DNA from: Pantoea rodasii
GTDB lineage: Bacteria; Pseudomonadota; Gammaproteobacteria; Enterobacterales; Enterobacteriaceae
Reading direction: 5' to 3'
NCBI RefSeq assembly: GCF_002095465.1
Contig: NZ_MLFP01000003.1
Location: forward strand, 371,867-435,866
DNA: 64,000 nt
The notes under the pieces are model-generated. The model ran no database searches and was not told the DNA's origin. It saw nothing but the letters and a program-made list of their open reading frames with translations. Below, one piece after another: positions 9,369 through 18,348 of the stretch (its first letter is position 1; each line of letters starts with the position of its first letter). The translations under genes and the position numbers were made by a program.

Positions 9369-9577
9369 ATGAAGATTGTTATCGGGATGACGGGCGCAAC
9401 GGGCGTGCACTTTTGTCTTTTCGGAAACGTCTTACAGTGTACTGAGAGTCGGCCCACTGGGTAACGCCTTTTGTAACCCTCATCAACCATACCCTGTCAC
9501 GCATTCTCGATCAGTTCGGCCTCGACAACAATGTGACCCAACGTTGGACCGGATCACGTTCCACTACTACGGCTTAA
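9369..9577 (+). pseudogene. Remnant of a UbiX/PadC-type flavin prenyltransferase
   Basis: The ATG at 9369 opens with the flavoprotein signature MKIVIGMTGATGVHF of UbiX-like enzymes, which make prenylated FMN for UbiD decarboxylases. It stops at 9462-9464 after 31 codons. A second frame, from about 9470 to the TAA at 9575-9577, encodes a UbiX-like C-terminus (INHTLSRILDQFGLDN followed by RW). The roughly 190-200 residues of an intact enzyme are reduced to about 65 codons, so the middle is deleted. The downstream ubiD would need prenyl-FMN from another UbiX. Confidence 0.8.
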
Positions 9578-9587
9578 GGAGAGCTTG

Positions 9588-11048
9588 ATGAAATATTACG
9601 GGGATTTACGCAGTTTTATTAGCGCGCTCGATGAAATGGGCGACATCATGCATGTGCATCGCGAGGTGGATGGCGATTATGAGCTAAGCGCGATAACGCG
9701 TCGCAGTTATGAAATTCAGTCACCGGCACCGCTGTTCCACAAGGTCGCTGGGGTGGCATCCGGTTTTCGTCTGTTTGGCGCACCGGCGGCTTTATCTTCT
9801 CGCAGTGAGATGCCTTACGCCCGCGTGGCGATGTCACTGGGTCTGGCACCCGAGTCCACTGGCCCTGAAATCATCGAAGCCCTGTATCAGGCCCGCTTAA
9901 AACCTGGCATTCCGCCTGTGCGCGTGGAGTCCGCTCAAGCCGAGTGCCAGCAGAATATTTTACGTGGCGATGACGCCAATCTTGATCGCTTCCCCATTCC
10001 TTTCGCCCACGACAAAGACGGCGGCCGCTACGCCAACACCTGGGGCACGCTGATTGTTAAAACGCCCGACGGTAAATGGGTCAACTGGTCGATTGCGCGC
10101 GTGATGAAAGTGGATGGCAAGCGCATGGTGGGCTTAATTGTACCCAGCCAGCATATTGGTCAAATCTGGACACAGTGGGTCGCACGCGGTGAGCCAATGC
10201 CCTATGCGCTGGTGCAAGGGCCCGCGCCGGCCATTTCCTGCATTTCCGGCATCCCGATTCCCGCTCATGCCGATGAGGCAGATTATATTGGTACGCTGGC
10301 GGGCGAGGCGGTTCCGGTGGTGAAAGCCATCAGCCTTGAGCTTGATGTCCCGGCAACGGCAGAAATCGTGATTGAAGGGCACGTGTCGATTGAGCGCGAT
10401 TGCCAGGAAGGTCCTTACGGCGAATACGGCGGTTATCTCGGTGAGGGTTCATCGGCACAACCTACCTTCCACGTTGAGACCATTACGCATCGCGACGATC
10501 CGATTTGGCCGATGTCGATCACCGGTCGTCCTACCGATGAGTCGCATACATTGTGGGCGATGGGCTTAGCGGCAGATGCCCTGACGCATTTGCGCCAGGC
10601 TGAAATACCGGTTAAAACCACGTGGATTCCGGAGGATTCAACCGTGCACTGGCTATTGGTGGTGATGCCAGAAAACTGGCGTGAACAGTTGCCGGGCGTC
10701 AGTAGCGAAGAGTTGACGCAACGTATCGGTGAAGTGCTGTTTAAAACCGATGCGATGGTGTTTATCCCGAAAGTGTACGTGGTGGATGATGACTTTGATC
10801 CTACCCATCTGCGTGAAGTGGTGTGGGCTTTATCCACCCGCGTTCATCCAGTGGGTCGTCGTGCCGTATTTGACGATCAGCGCGTGATTCGCCTGCCACA
10901 GTGTTATGACGAAGCGGAGTACGTTGCCGGCAAAGGGGCCAAAGTGGTGTTTGATACCTTGCAGACTCAGCGCCATTTGCACGCCTCGTTCGCGCAGGGT
11001 TATCCAGAAGATGTGCGCCAACGCGTACTGGATAATTGGCCTGAATAA
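9588..11048 (+). CDS. UbiD-family prenyl-FMN decarboxylase (aromatic/phenolic acid type)
   Basis: A 486-residue reversible decarboxylase of the UbiD/Fdc1 family. The residues that bind prenyl-FMN and catalyse decarboxylation are present: Asn166 and Arg171 in NWSIAR, and Glu274 and Glu279 in EGPYGE, equivalent to the Arg-Glu-Glu triad of Fdc1. The AAGGAGA at 9576-9582 sets ATG 9588 as the start; a TTG at 9585 is in frame. Genome context (MarR regulator, UbiX partner remnant) points to a hydroxybenzoate, gallate or cinnamate substrate rather than ubiquinone synthesis. The substrate cannot be read from sequence. Confidence 0.9.
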   Translation: MKYYGDLRSFISALDEMGDIMHVHREVDGDYELSAITRRSYEIQSPAPLFHKVAGVASGFRLFGAPAALSSRSEMPYARVAMSLGLAPESTGPEIIEALYQARLKPGIPPVRVESAQAECQQNILRGDDANLDRFPIPFAHDKDGGRYANTWGTLIVKTPDGKWVNWSIARVMKVDGKRMVGLIVPSQHIGQIWTQWVARGEPMPYALVQGPAPAISCISGIPIPAHADEADYIGTLAGEAVPVVKAISLELDVPATAEIVIEGHVSIERDCQEGPYGEYGGYLGEGSSAQPTFHVETITHRDDPIWPMSITGRPTDESHTLWAMGLAADALTHLRQAEIPVKTTWIPEDSTVHWLLVVMPENWREQLPGVSSEELTQRIGEVLFKTDAMVFIPKVYVVDDDFDPTHLREVVWALSTRVHPVGRRAVFDDQRVIRLPQCYDEAEYVAGKGAKVVFDTLQTQRHLHASFAQGYPEDVRQRVLDNWPE

Positions 11049-11057
11049 GCTTGCAGA

Positions 11058-12010
11058 CTACCGGGTAAACATTTTGCGGTACATCGATGGCGTCATACCG
11101 GTAACTTTCACAAATGCCCGGCGTAATACGTCGGCACTGTGATAACCACAGGCAGCAGGGATGGCTTTCAGCGGTAGCGTTCCCTGCTCCAATAAACTGC
11201 GCGCATGTTCAATGCGCGCATTCTCCAGCCAACTGCCGGCCTGGACATCCATCTCCTGACGAAACAGTCGTGCCAAATGGCGTGCGCTGATTTGCATATG
11301 TGCAGCCATATCGTGCAACCCGTTAATCTGTGCCAGATTAGCCAGTGCCCAGCGCTGCATTTCCTGAAACGTGCTGCGTCCCGCCAGCGAAACTTGCCGC
11401 TTACGCGCAAAGTGCCCCTGCGTGACCGGTCGCTGAAAGAACATCACTAAATTGGCCGCAATGTCCTGTGCCAGCTCACGTCCCAGATCCTCTTCCACCA
11501 GCCGCAACGCCATATCCAGTCCGGAGGTCACGCCAGCAGCCGTGCGCAATTTACCATCGGCAACATACAGGGCATCCGCTTCCACGTGCGCATCCGGAAT
11601 CTGCTCGGCCAGCGCCGCAGCACATGCCCAGTGTGTCGTGACTTTTTACCTCGCAATAAACCGGTTTGCGCGAGTAGCAGCGCGCCCGTGCACACCGAAC
11701 CATAACGCTGGCTTCCCTGGCAAAGTTGGATCACCTGTTCGATTTGCGTCGCGGTTAATGCCAGTTTCATGGCATCAGGCGCACCGGCAATCAGAAAAGT
11801 ATGTGGCTGATGCTGATCTGCCAACATCATATCCGCCAGCAATCGCACACCGGAGGAACACTGGACGGTGGCTGAATCAAGCGACATCACACGCAAGTGA
11901 TAGACCGTGCGATTCAGCACCCGATTAGCTTCGGCGAACACATCCAGCGGACCCGATACATCCAGCAACTGTGTGCCCGGCACCGCCAGTAGCGTGATCT
12001 GATGATTCAT
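11058..12010 (-). CDS. GlxA-type AraC regulator (frameshift at an A5 run)
   Basis: A regulator of 317 residues after correction: DJ-1/PfpI-like domain (residues about 3-165, with SVCTGALLLAQTG) followed by an AraC HTH domain (about 215-310). The frame breaks at T-run 11643-11647 on the plus strand. Adding one base turns the shifted tail into VTTHWACAAALAEQIPDAHV and joins the two halves. It is divergent from the HD-domain gene at 12127 and probably controls it. Confidence 0.85.
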
Positions 12011-12126
12011 TCTGATCTTACCGTCTGCATTGGTCTAAATGTCCAGATTCATCGTTAAACATCAATTCAAGACATTCTGCGCTCGCGTTAAGCTAATTTC
12101 AACTTCACTGAACCGCGAGAAACCTC

Positions 12127-12768
12127 ATGAAATTTTCAATTAACGGCATCAACATTCCCGACAGCCAGATGACGCGCGACGCAACCCACTTTGTACGTGA
12201 TACAGAATCCGACCTGCTGTTCCATCATTCCAGCCGCGTCTATTACTGGGCTGCACTGGCCGGTCAGCGTCTCAATCTCAATGTGGACAGGGAGTTGTTG
12301 TACGTCGGTTGTATGTTCCATGACATCGGCCTGACGCACGAACACTGCAGCTGTGATAAGCGCTTTGAAGTGGATGGTGCCAACGCGGCGCGCGACTTTT
12401 TACAAGGTTATGGCGTGCAGCAGGCAGATATCGACAAAGTGTGGACCGCTATTGCCCTGCACACCACACCTGGCATCCCACAATTTATGGCACCGGAAAT
12501 TGCCCTGGTCACCGCAGGCGTGGAAATGGATGTGTTGGGGATCAACTATGAACAATTCGCCGATGCAGAACGTGAAGCGGTCGTGCAACAGCATCCCCGT
12601 CCGGCGCAATTTAAAGAAGAGATCATTCAGGCCTTCTATGACGGCATCAAACATAAACCGGATACCACCTTTGGCAACGTCAAAGCAGACGTTATTGCCG
12701 ATAAACAGCCCACGTTCTCACCGCTGAATTTTTGCAGTGTGATTCGGCAGTCACGTTGGGTGAGTTAA
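12127..12768 (+). CDS. HD-domain hydrolase, cyanamide-hydratase-like
   Basis: A 213-residue HD-superfamily metal enzyme. Likely metal ligands are His34 (in FHHSSRVYYW), His65-Asp66 (MFHDIGL) and a later His112 (IALHTTPGI). The arrangement resembles fungal and bacterial cyanamide hydratase-like HD proteins rather than nucleotide phosphohydrolases. It has no signal peptide. It is divergent from a GlxA-type regulator with 116 bp between them, an arrangement that suggests induction by a small toxic or nitrogenous compound. The substrate is unknown. Confidence 0.8.
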   Translation: MKFSINGINIPDSQMTRDATHFVRDTESDLLFHHSSRVYYWAALAGQRLNLNVDRELLYVGCMFHDIGLTHEHCSCDKRFEVDGANAARDFLQGYGVQQADIDKVWTAIALHTTPGIPQFMAPEIALVTAGVEMDVLGINYEQFADAEREAVVQQHPRPAQFKEEIIQAFYDGIKHKPDTTFGNVKADVIADKQPTFSPLNFCSVIRQSRWVS

Positions 12769-13002
12769 GGGAAAAGGCACGGCTTATGTGGCAAACAGAT
12801 AATTAATATTTATATATATCTGCCGCCTGCCAGACGATAAACGTCACGGCAGCCGGGAAAATCGCTCTTTCTTGCCGCTTCGCTGAGCATTTGTAAACAT
12901 CAGAATAACATTGCCGTCACAAATATAACGTTTATCAAATCAGCAAAATTAAATCATCGAACATTTTCTGTACCGCGTCACTATCGTTGCTACTATAGTG
13001 AC

Positions 13003-13080
13003 GCAACACACAGCAATGCGTTGCCTACGAGAATTTTTTCCTTGGTTTAATTACCCCGCCCGCTTAGCGGGCTTCTTTTT
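13003..13080 (+). ncRNA. Candidate small RNA ending in an intrinsic terminator
   Basis: The 427-bp gap before ylaC holds no gene but ends in a strong terminator not attached to any ORF. An extended -10 (TGC TACTAT, 12991-12996) would start a transcript of about 78 nt near 13003. The transcript has a GCAAC/GTTGC stem (13003-13007, 13020-13024), a T-rich single-stranded middle and the terminator. A perfect 10-bp inverted repeat (12975-12984 with 12995-13004) overlaps the presumed promoter. I cannot match it to a named enterobacterial sRNA, and no good -35 is visible. Confidence 0.35.
13058..13080 (+). terminator. Intrinsic terminator in the 12769-13195 gap
   Basis: GCCCGC-TTA-GCGGGC is followed by TTCTTTTT. 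It is well formed for the plus strand, and the nearest upstream gene on that strand ends 290 bp earlier. Confidence 0.75.
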
Positions 13081-13195
13081 GTCCATTTTTGACGCCAACA
13101 AACGCACAACTCGCACGCGATCAGAATAGACCCGGAGTTTATCTGGTAGACTCGCGCGGGCGATGAATGGATAAGGGAACGAATGAGGTGACAGC

Positions 13196-13657
13196 ATGAA
13201 CCATCAACTGGATGAGCAATTACAAACCGAACTGGACAGGATCAACGGAGCAGAGAAGCGTAACGACCGTCCTTACTTTGATATCTCGTTTATTAAAAAT
13301 TACCCCGGTTTGTTTAGCCTGATGTGGATCCTGTTTGCCTTGACCATGACGCTGCTGATGTACTCAGACTCTTTTGGCACCATCGAGTATGTTGTTTGCA
13401 TTCTTATCTTTGCCGTGTGTAATTTCTTCTTCTTTTTCCACGTTAACCCTTCCTACCGGGCTAAAGATATTGATAAAGGCGCGTGGAAAAACTGTTACAC
13501 CGGCGACTGGTACATGGAAGTCCATGTGCGTGAGGGGTTTATTGATAGTTTAATGGACGGCAATGTACTGACGGACAGTGAGAAAAACCGCTTAGCCGAG
13601 ATGCGTGCTAAGAAGGGATATCTCTATTTTGCAGATATTTATCGTTTAAGACATTAG
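13196..13657 (+). CDS. ylaC: YlaC-family inner membrane protein
   Basis: A 153-residue protein with two adjacent hydrophobic segments (about residues 38-57 and 62-82) and a hydrophilic C-terminal domain. It matches E. coli YlaC in the order REKR-N-P-F-ISFI..PGLF, the FFFF run, P-YR--DID, and CY-G-WY. Function is unknown for the family. GAGGTG precedes the ATG by about 8 nt. It stands alone behind the candidate small RNA terminator. Confidence 0.82.
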   Translation: MNHQLDEQLQTELDRINGAEKRNDRPYFDISFIKNYPGLFSLMWILFALTMTLLMYSDSFGTIEYVVCILIFAVCNFFFFFHVNPSYRAKDIDKGAWKNCYTGDWYMEVHVREGFIDSLMDGNVLTDSEKNRLAEMRAKKGYLYFADIYRLRH

Positions 13658-13741
13658 ACCTTGGTAGCGCGGATTAACGTCAACGCGCTACACATCAAAG
13701 GCGTGCATAAACTTCGTTATCGAGTCAGTCTTTCTTTTCTG

Positions 13742-14947
13742 CTAATCCATATACCTCGGCCGCTCAGTTCTAAAACCTAAGCCAATCAATCTGCCAAAAA
13801 GATGGCGCAGGAAGGGAAAGCGGCCAATCATTTGTGGCACTTTGCTGGGTGTGGTGCGTTTACGTTTGTTGCTGCTCATTTTGATTTGCAGGAATTGCGT
13901 GGCAACCGTTGGAAACTGTCGGCGCTGCTGGACCTTTTGCAAATCACGCAGAGTGACATGACCTTTTTTCAATGGCGGGATGAGGTAATTAGCTGCGGCG
14001 ACAGCATCCTGAATCGCCAGGTTAACGCCTACGCCGCCAATGGGTGACATCGCATGTGCGGCATCGCCGATGCATAGCACGCCGGGCTTCATCCAGTGAT
14101 CGAGTCGGTCAATACGAATCGACAACAGCTTCAATTTGTCCCACGCATCCAGCTCCGCCATGCGCGTCGCGCTGAACGGGGCCACTTGCGCCATGCTGTG
14201 CTTTAACGCATCCAATCCGGCCAATTTCAGTTCATCCCATTGACCTTTCTGAATGGTATAACCGCACTGCCAGTAATCACCACGATCGATGACAATGAAA
14301 TTTTGCTTCGGTCCTTTGTGTCCCATGCCCCATTCAGGATCATCAGCGACTTTATCGAGGCGAAACCACAGCACATCGCGCGGTGCACCAAAACTTTTGC
14401 CCCGTAATCCGGCCTTAGTGCGGACTTGCGAATGACGCCCATCAGCGCCGATCACCAGTGAAGTACGGATGGTCAGTGACTCGTTACCCTGTAACGTCTT
14501 CACCCCTGCCACGACATCCTTTTCATACAGTAAATCGTCGAACGCGGTGGATTGCAGCAACGTGAAGCCTGTAAACGCAGCCGCTTTTCGGGCGAGAAAA
14601 TTGAGGAAATCCCACTGTGGCATAAAGGCGATAAAACGGCACTGAACTGGCAGTCGGGAAAAATCGGCCATAGTGACCTCTTGCCCAGCCACCTCAGCCT
14701 GCAACTTTTCGGCGCGCTGATGTGGCAACGTCAATAATTCATCCAAAAGACCCAAGTGGCGCATGATTTCCAGCGTTGAGGGATGAATGGTATCGCCTCG
14801 AAAGTCACGTAAGAAGTCAGGGTGCTTTTCAATCACCACCACGCTTAATCCTGCTCGGGCCAGTAAGTAACCGAGCATAAGTCCTGCTGGCCCACCACCG
14901 ACAATACAACAGTCGGCGGTGAGCTGTTTTCCCTCTGTAGTCTGCAT
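13742..14947 (-). CDS. FAD-dependent monooxygenase (PF01494 type)
   Basis: A 401-residue flavoprotein hydroxylase. From ATG 14947 it has the Rossmann GGGPAGLMLG near the N-terminus, the ADGRHS (DG) motif mid-way, and CIGDAAHAMSP (GD motif) for FAD ribityl binding near residue 280. The start is taken at 14947 because GAGG lies 5 nt upstream; a TTG at 14968 is also open. A Fur-box palindrome lies 25 bp upstream, so the gene is probably repressed by iron. Substrate unknown; an aromatic hydroxylase or siderophore/haem-related role is possible. Confidence 0.87.
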   Translation of the reverse strand: MQTTEGKQLTADCCIVGGGPAGLMLGYLLARAGLSVVVIEKHPDFLRDFRGDTIHPSTLEIMRHLGLLDELLTLPHQRAEKLQAEVAGQEVTMADFSRLPVQCRFIAFMPQWDFLNFLARKAAAFTGFTLLQSTAFDDLLYEKDVVAGVKTLQGNESLTIRTSLVIGADGRHSQVRTKAGLRGKSFGAPRDVLWFRLDKVADDPEWGMGHKGPKQNFIVIDRGDYWQCGYTIQKGQWDELKLAGLDALKHSMAQVAPFSATRMAELDAWDKLKLLSIRIDRLDHWMKPGVLCIGDAAHAMSPIGGVGVNLAIQDAVAAANYLIPPLKKGHVTLRDLQKVQQRRQFPTVATQFLQIKMSSNKRKRTTPSKVPQMIGRFPFLRHLFGRLIGLGFRTERPRYMD

Positions 14948-14971
14948 CCTGACCTCAGCACTAATCAATAG

Positions 14972-14988
14972 ATGATAATCGTTATCAT
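14972..14988. promoter_or_regulatory. Fur box upstream of the monooxygenase
   Basis: ATGATAA-TCG-TTATCAT is a perfect 7-3-7 palindrome that closely fits the Fur consensus. It sits 25 bp before the chosen start, in the expected promoter position. Confidence 0.7.
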
Positions 14989-15065
14989 TTATAGCATGCA
15001 GCGGGCCATATCGCGTGAGAATTTATCTCATATGCGCACTCAGGCGTTTGGGCTGGATGACAGCC

Positions 15066-16006
15066 TTAATGGGAGGAAATAAAGACTGACGCGGGCTGTG
15101 CCGGCGGCACGGCGAAATTACGTTGCATGCGTTTAATCTCTTCCGCTGGCGGTAGCCCAAACAGGCGTTTGAATTCACGGTTAAACTGCGATGCGCTTTC
15201 ATACCCTACCGAATGGCTCGCCGCTGCCGCCGTCATCCCCTGGCGCACCATTAACATTCGCGCCTGATGCAGCCGTACCGATTTCACATACTGCATCGGC
15301 GACTGCTGGGTGATGGTTTTAAAATGAGCGCTGAAGGTCGGGATGCTCATTCCTGCCGATCCTGCCAACTGCGTTAACGTTAAGGCCTGCGCGTAATCTG
15401 CATGAATGAGACGCAACGCTTTACCCACTTTGCCGAACTGTCCCTGCAAAGTCAGTGCCGCTCGTAATGCCTCTCCTTGCGCGCTGGTCAACACGCGATA
15501 ATAAAGCTCGCGCACCAATGCCGGACCAAGCATCACCGCATCAAGCGGATGATTGAGCACCGTCAGAAAACGCAGCACCACCTCCCGCAGCGTGGTATCC
15601 ATTGGGCTGGACATCATGCTTTGCGCCGCGCTAACTTGCAGCGGCACGTCCTGCTGTTCCAGCTCCAGCAGCAGTTGTGTCGCCAGGCTGAAATCAAGAT
15701 GCATGTAAATTGCCAGCAATGGATGTTCTGCGGTCGCCGTGGTTTCCATGGTAAATGGCACCGGAACGGAAACCGCCAGATAGTGCTGCTCATCATAGAG
15801 ATAGATTTGATCGCCAAAAATCCGCGTTTGCTGCCCTGACACACAATCACAATGCCGGGATCGTAAAGCACTGGTGTTCGCGCTAACGGCCGATCGGACC
15901 GCAATATGCGGACGTCGGGCAGCGCCGTCAGATTGTATCCTTCCTGCGGTGCCAGCGTTTTCAGCCGCTGCACCATGAGTTCCTGAACATCACTTTGGGT
16001 CATCAT
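15066..16006 (-). CDS. AraC regulator with AraC_N cupin-like domain (frameshift)
   Basis: A 313-residue regulator after correction. The N-terminal effector domain contains LYDPGIVIVCQGSKRGFL and the C-terminal 100 residues carry the AraC HTH pair (LTQLAGSAGMSIPTFSAHFK and AASHSVGYESASQFNREFKR). The frame breaks near 15814-15820 on the plus strand. One extra G, giving FLGDQIYLYDEQHYLAVSV, joins the parts. It is divergent from an SDR gene, a very common pairing for this subfamily, and probably activates it. Confidence 0.86.
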
Positions 16007-16028
16007 GCAATCCCCAGATCATAAGATT

Positions 16029-16063
16029 AGGCAATAAATGCAGCAGAAAGGGTCTTATTGCCT
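16029..16063. promoter_or_regulatory. Inverted repeat between AraC and SDR genes
   Basis: AGGCAATAA and TTATTGCCT are perfect 9-bp arms separated by 17 bases in the 107-bp divergent promoter. This is a candidate binding site for the AraC protein. Confidence 0.45.
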
Positions 16064-16113
16064 CCACCTGACAATAATAATATGCATCCTCCCCCTATTT
16101 TTGGAGAACAGCA

Positions 16114-16947
16114 ATGTCGAGTATGAAAACCCTAATGATCACCGGAGTAAGTAGCGGATTTGGCCGCGCGCTGGCGCAAGAAGCATTGGCAAAGGGTTAT
16201 CGTGTCATTGGTACCGTGCGCAACACTGAAGCCAGGGTGGCTTTTGAAAATTTGCATCCCCAACTCGCCTTGGCATACCTGCTTGATGTCACTAATTTCC
16301 CTGCTATTGATGAAGTTATTAGCGATATTGAAGCAAATGTTGCACCAATTGATGTACTGGTGAATAACGCCGGGTATGGGCACGAAGGCATCATGGAAGA
16401 GTCGTCATTGGAGGAGATGCGCCACCAGTTCGACGTCAATGTGTTCGGCGCGGTTGCTATGATCAAAGCCGTCTTACCTCACATGCGCAAACGGCGTGCT
16501 GGGCGCATTCTCAATATCACTTCAATGGGCGGATTTATCACCCTGCCCGGCATCAGCTATTACTGCGGCAGTAAGTTCGCGTTGGAGGGGATCTCTGAAA
16601 CTCTCAGTCAGGAGTTGGCGCCATTTAATATTCGCGTCACCGCTATAGCGCCGGGCTCGTTTCGCACCGATTGGGCAGGACGCTCAATGCAGCGTAGTGC
16701 ACGCAGCATCGCGGATTACGATGCATTGTTTGATCCGATTCGTCAGGCACGAGAAGAGAAAAGTGGCAAACAGCTGGGCGATCCACAAAATGCCGCGCGC
16801 GCCATGCTTGAAGTCATCGAGAGTGAAAATCCACCCGCGCATTTGCTACTCGGCAGCGATGCACTGAAGCTGGTGAAAGATAAGCTCGCCAGCTTTAGTG
16901 CAGAGATTGATGCGTGGGAAAAGTTAACCCGTTCGACGGACGGTTAA
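16114..16947 (+). CDS. Short-chain dehydrogenase/reductase
   Basis: A 277-residue classical SDR oxidoreductase. The nucleotide motif TGVSSGFG is at 10-17, NNAG at 84-87, catalytic Ser137 and the Tyr150-x3-Lys154 pair follow, and the PG motif is in IAPGSFRTDW. The first residue after strand 2 suggests NADP(H). GGAG lies 7 nt before the ATG. It is controlled in all likelihood by the divergent AraC regulator. Substrate unknown. Confidence 0.92.
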   Translation: MSSMKTLMITGVSSGFGRALAQEALAKGYRVIGTVRNTEARVAFENLHPQLALAYLLDVTNFPAIDEVISDIEANVAPIDVLVNNAGYGHEGIMEESSLEEMRHQFDVNVFGAVAMIKAVLPHMRKRRAGRILNITSMGGFITLPGISYYCGSKFALEGISETLSQELAPFNIRVTAIAPGSFRTDWAGRSMQRSARSIADYDALFDPIRQAREEKSGKQLGDPQNAARAMLEVIESENPPAHLLLGSDALKLVKDKLASFSAEIDAWEKLTRSTDG

Positions 16948-16993
16948 ACGTCTCAGATGGTTTAGTCCGAGGGGATCGCTATCAGGTCCCTTT

Positions 16994-17320
16994 TCAAAAC
17001 AGAATATCGAGACCTTTACGCTCAATAATATTCAGCAACCGCAGTGCTGCACCGTTGGGTTTTTTTTCATCACGCTCCCACTTAACGATCGTGGCAACAG
17101 ACATACCCACATAAGCCGCCAACATTGCCTGGCTCAACCCGAAACGTTCTCGTAATACCTTAATCGCCTCGCCAGACATCATTTGCATCACTGGCAGCGC
17201 CGCCCGGAGTTCGCGCAATCTAGCACGTGAATCAATTTTCTCTTTTAACTCATCGGAAACAACGCCAATTTCATTGAAATCATTAGCAATTTCCTGGATA
17301 TCTTTTAGATGATTAACCAT
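16994..17320 (-). CDS. HTH antitoxin of a RelE-type toxin-antitoxin pair
   Basis: A 108-residue protein whose C-terminal half is an XRE/HigA-type helix-turn-helix (LRERFGLSQAMLAAYVGMSVATIVKWERDEKKP), like NadS antitoxins. ATG 17320 overlaps the last codons of the toxin gene; a GTG at 17323 is also possible. Toxin first, antitoxin second is the usual order for HigBA-like modules. It should bind and neutralise the toxin and repress the shared promoter. Confidence 0.88.
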   Translation of the reverse strand: MVNHLKDIQEIANDFNEIGVVSDELKEKIDSRARLRELRAALPVMQMMSGEAIKVLRERFGLSQAMLAAYVGMSVATIVKWERDEKKPNGAALRLLNIIERKGLDILF

Positions 17321-17696
17321 CACATTTCACCTCTCGCATTTTCCCGAATCGGATAGCTAGTCTTACTTGCTCAGATGTCATGCTAAACATCTGTTTAGCG
17401 AGTTGTTTATAAAGCTGAAGATCAGACTCAGAAATCTCTCTGCCAGCGTGCCTAACTGCTGATTTTGCATATCCATTGACGAAATAAAGATGACTATCCA
17501 TTTTGAATGCCACGATTGCCCTGGCACCGCCACTTTTACCTGCGTCTAAGCGAATCCTCTTCTTGTAAACGCCCCCGCCAAAATTTGCTTCGTAAACACC
17601 AGACATGATTTCCAGCGCAGCAACACACAGCTTAGCGTCATCTATATTGTCCACTTTTGTATTTCTATCGAATGGCTTTAATACATAAATAGCCAT
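17313..17696 (-). CDS. RelE-type toxin (PF06296 family)
   Basis: A 127-residue member of the RelE/HigB-like family. Recognisable parts are GGVYKKRIRLDAGKSGGARAI, FVNGYAKS and the C-terminal lysine/arginine-rich helix. Family members are ribosome-dependent mRNA interferases. GGGAGG lies upstream of ATG 17696. The gene overlaps the antitoxin by a few codons, so the two are translated together. The module stands between the SDR gene and ycgZ and could be a small acquired island. Confidence 0.86.
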   Translation of the reverse strand: MAIYVLKPFDRNTKVDNIDDAKLCVAALEIMSGVYEANFGGGVYKKRIRLDAGKSGGARAIVAFKMDSHLYFVNGYAKSAVRHAGREISESDLQLYKQLAKQMFSMTSEQVRLAIRFGKMREVKCDG

Positions 17697-17878
17697 AAGG
17701 CCTCCCTATTATGTTTCGACCAGGACTGTCCGTGTCCTCATATGAAAACCTATAGTACCCAGTACAATAGCTGCTCTCAATATTAATTATTTCGTTTAAT
17801 AAAATCATCAAGGCAAGTCAAAGAGTTAAGTATTTACTTAAGAAGTGCGAAACTAAAATAAGCACTTTTTGCAAAAAC

Positions 17879-17943
17879 AGGCCCGCTAATGTTTCGCATA
17901 TTCCTGTACAGCCTATTCAATTTTGTATAACTTTAGCGGGCCT
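17879..17943 (+). promoter_or_regulatory. Long inverted repeat in the ycgZ leader
   Basis: AGGCCCGCTAA (17879-17889) and TTAGCGGGCCT (17933-17943) are perfect 11-bp arms around a 43-base loop, ending 32 bp before the ycgZ start. The rest of the 279-bp gap is AT-rich. It may be a leader structure or an operator pair. Confidence 0.5.
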
Positions 17944-17975
17944 TGTGCTCATAAGTTAACCTGGAGGATGGAACC

Positions 17976-18227
17976 ATGCGTCAGGATCGAAACCTTTCGA
18001 AAGCTACGGATGCCATTGAACGCTACTTCAACAAAGCCTCTCTGCCTTCACAGCAGGAAACACTGGGGCAAGTCGTGGTTGAGATTCTGCGGTCTGGCCG
18101 TTTACTGAGTCGTAAGACACTGTGTACTAAACTGATTTGCAGGCTGGAACAGGCCAAAAGCAAGGAAGAAGAACTACACTATCAACAGTTAATTGGACTG
18201 ATGTTTACCTCGGAGCAGGAATCCTGA
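17976..18227 (+). CDS. ycgZ: YcgZ, two-component connector-like small protein
   Basis: An 83-residue protein that matches E. coli YcgZ over most of its length: ERYFNKA, QQETLGQVV-EIL-GR, LSRK-LC-KL-CRLE and HYQQLIGL. In E. coli ycgZ heads the ycgZ-ymgABC operon, repressed by BluR and induced by cold and blue light, and its product modulates the Rcs system and biofilm. GGAGG precedes the ATG. The next gene on the strand is a YmgA/AriR-like protein, so the operon core is conserved. Confidence 0.87.
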   Translation: MRQDRNLSKATDAIERYFNKASLPSQQETLGQVVVEILRSGRLLSRKTLCTKLICRLEQAKSKEEELHYQQLIGLMFTSEQES

Positions 18228-18348
18228 AACCCTTCGTTGCCGATCTGACATCGAACCAAGTGGCTTCCGCCTCATAAGTTTTAATGACATAAGACTGAAT
18301 CCACTTTGTTATCTGTCGCAGGTCTGCCGCGATAACCAGAGAGTGCGT

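Noticed and set aside
11452..11928. A 158-codon plus-strand ORF over the GlxA-type regulator
   Set aside because: Antisense shadow of the regulator; no ribosome site and no recognisable domain.
12975..13080. Identity of the candidate small RNA with RprA, CyaR, ArcZ or SdsR
   Set aside because: The terminator stem and seed sequences I recall for those RNAs do not match; only a short similarity to RprA on the opposite strand was seen.
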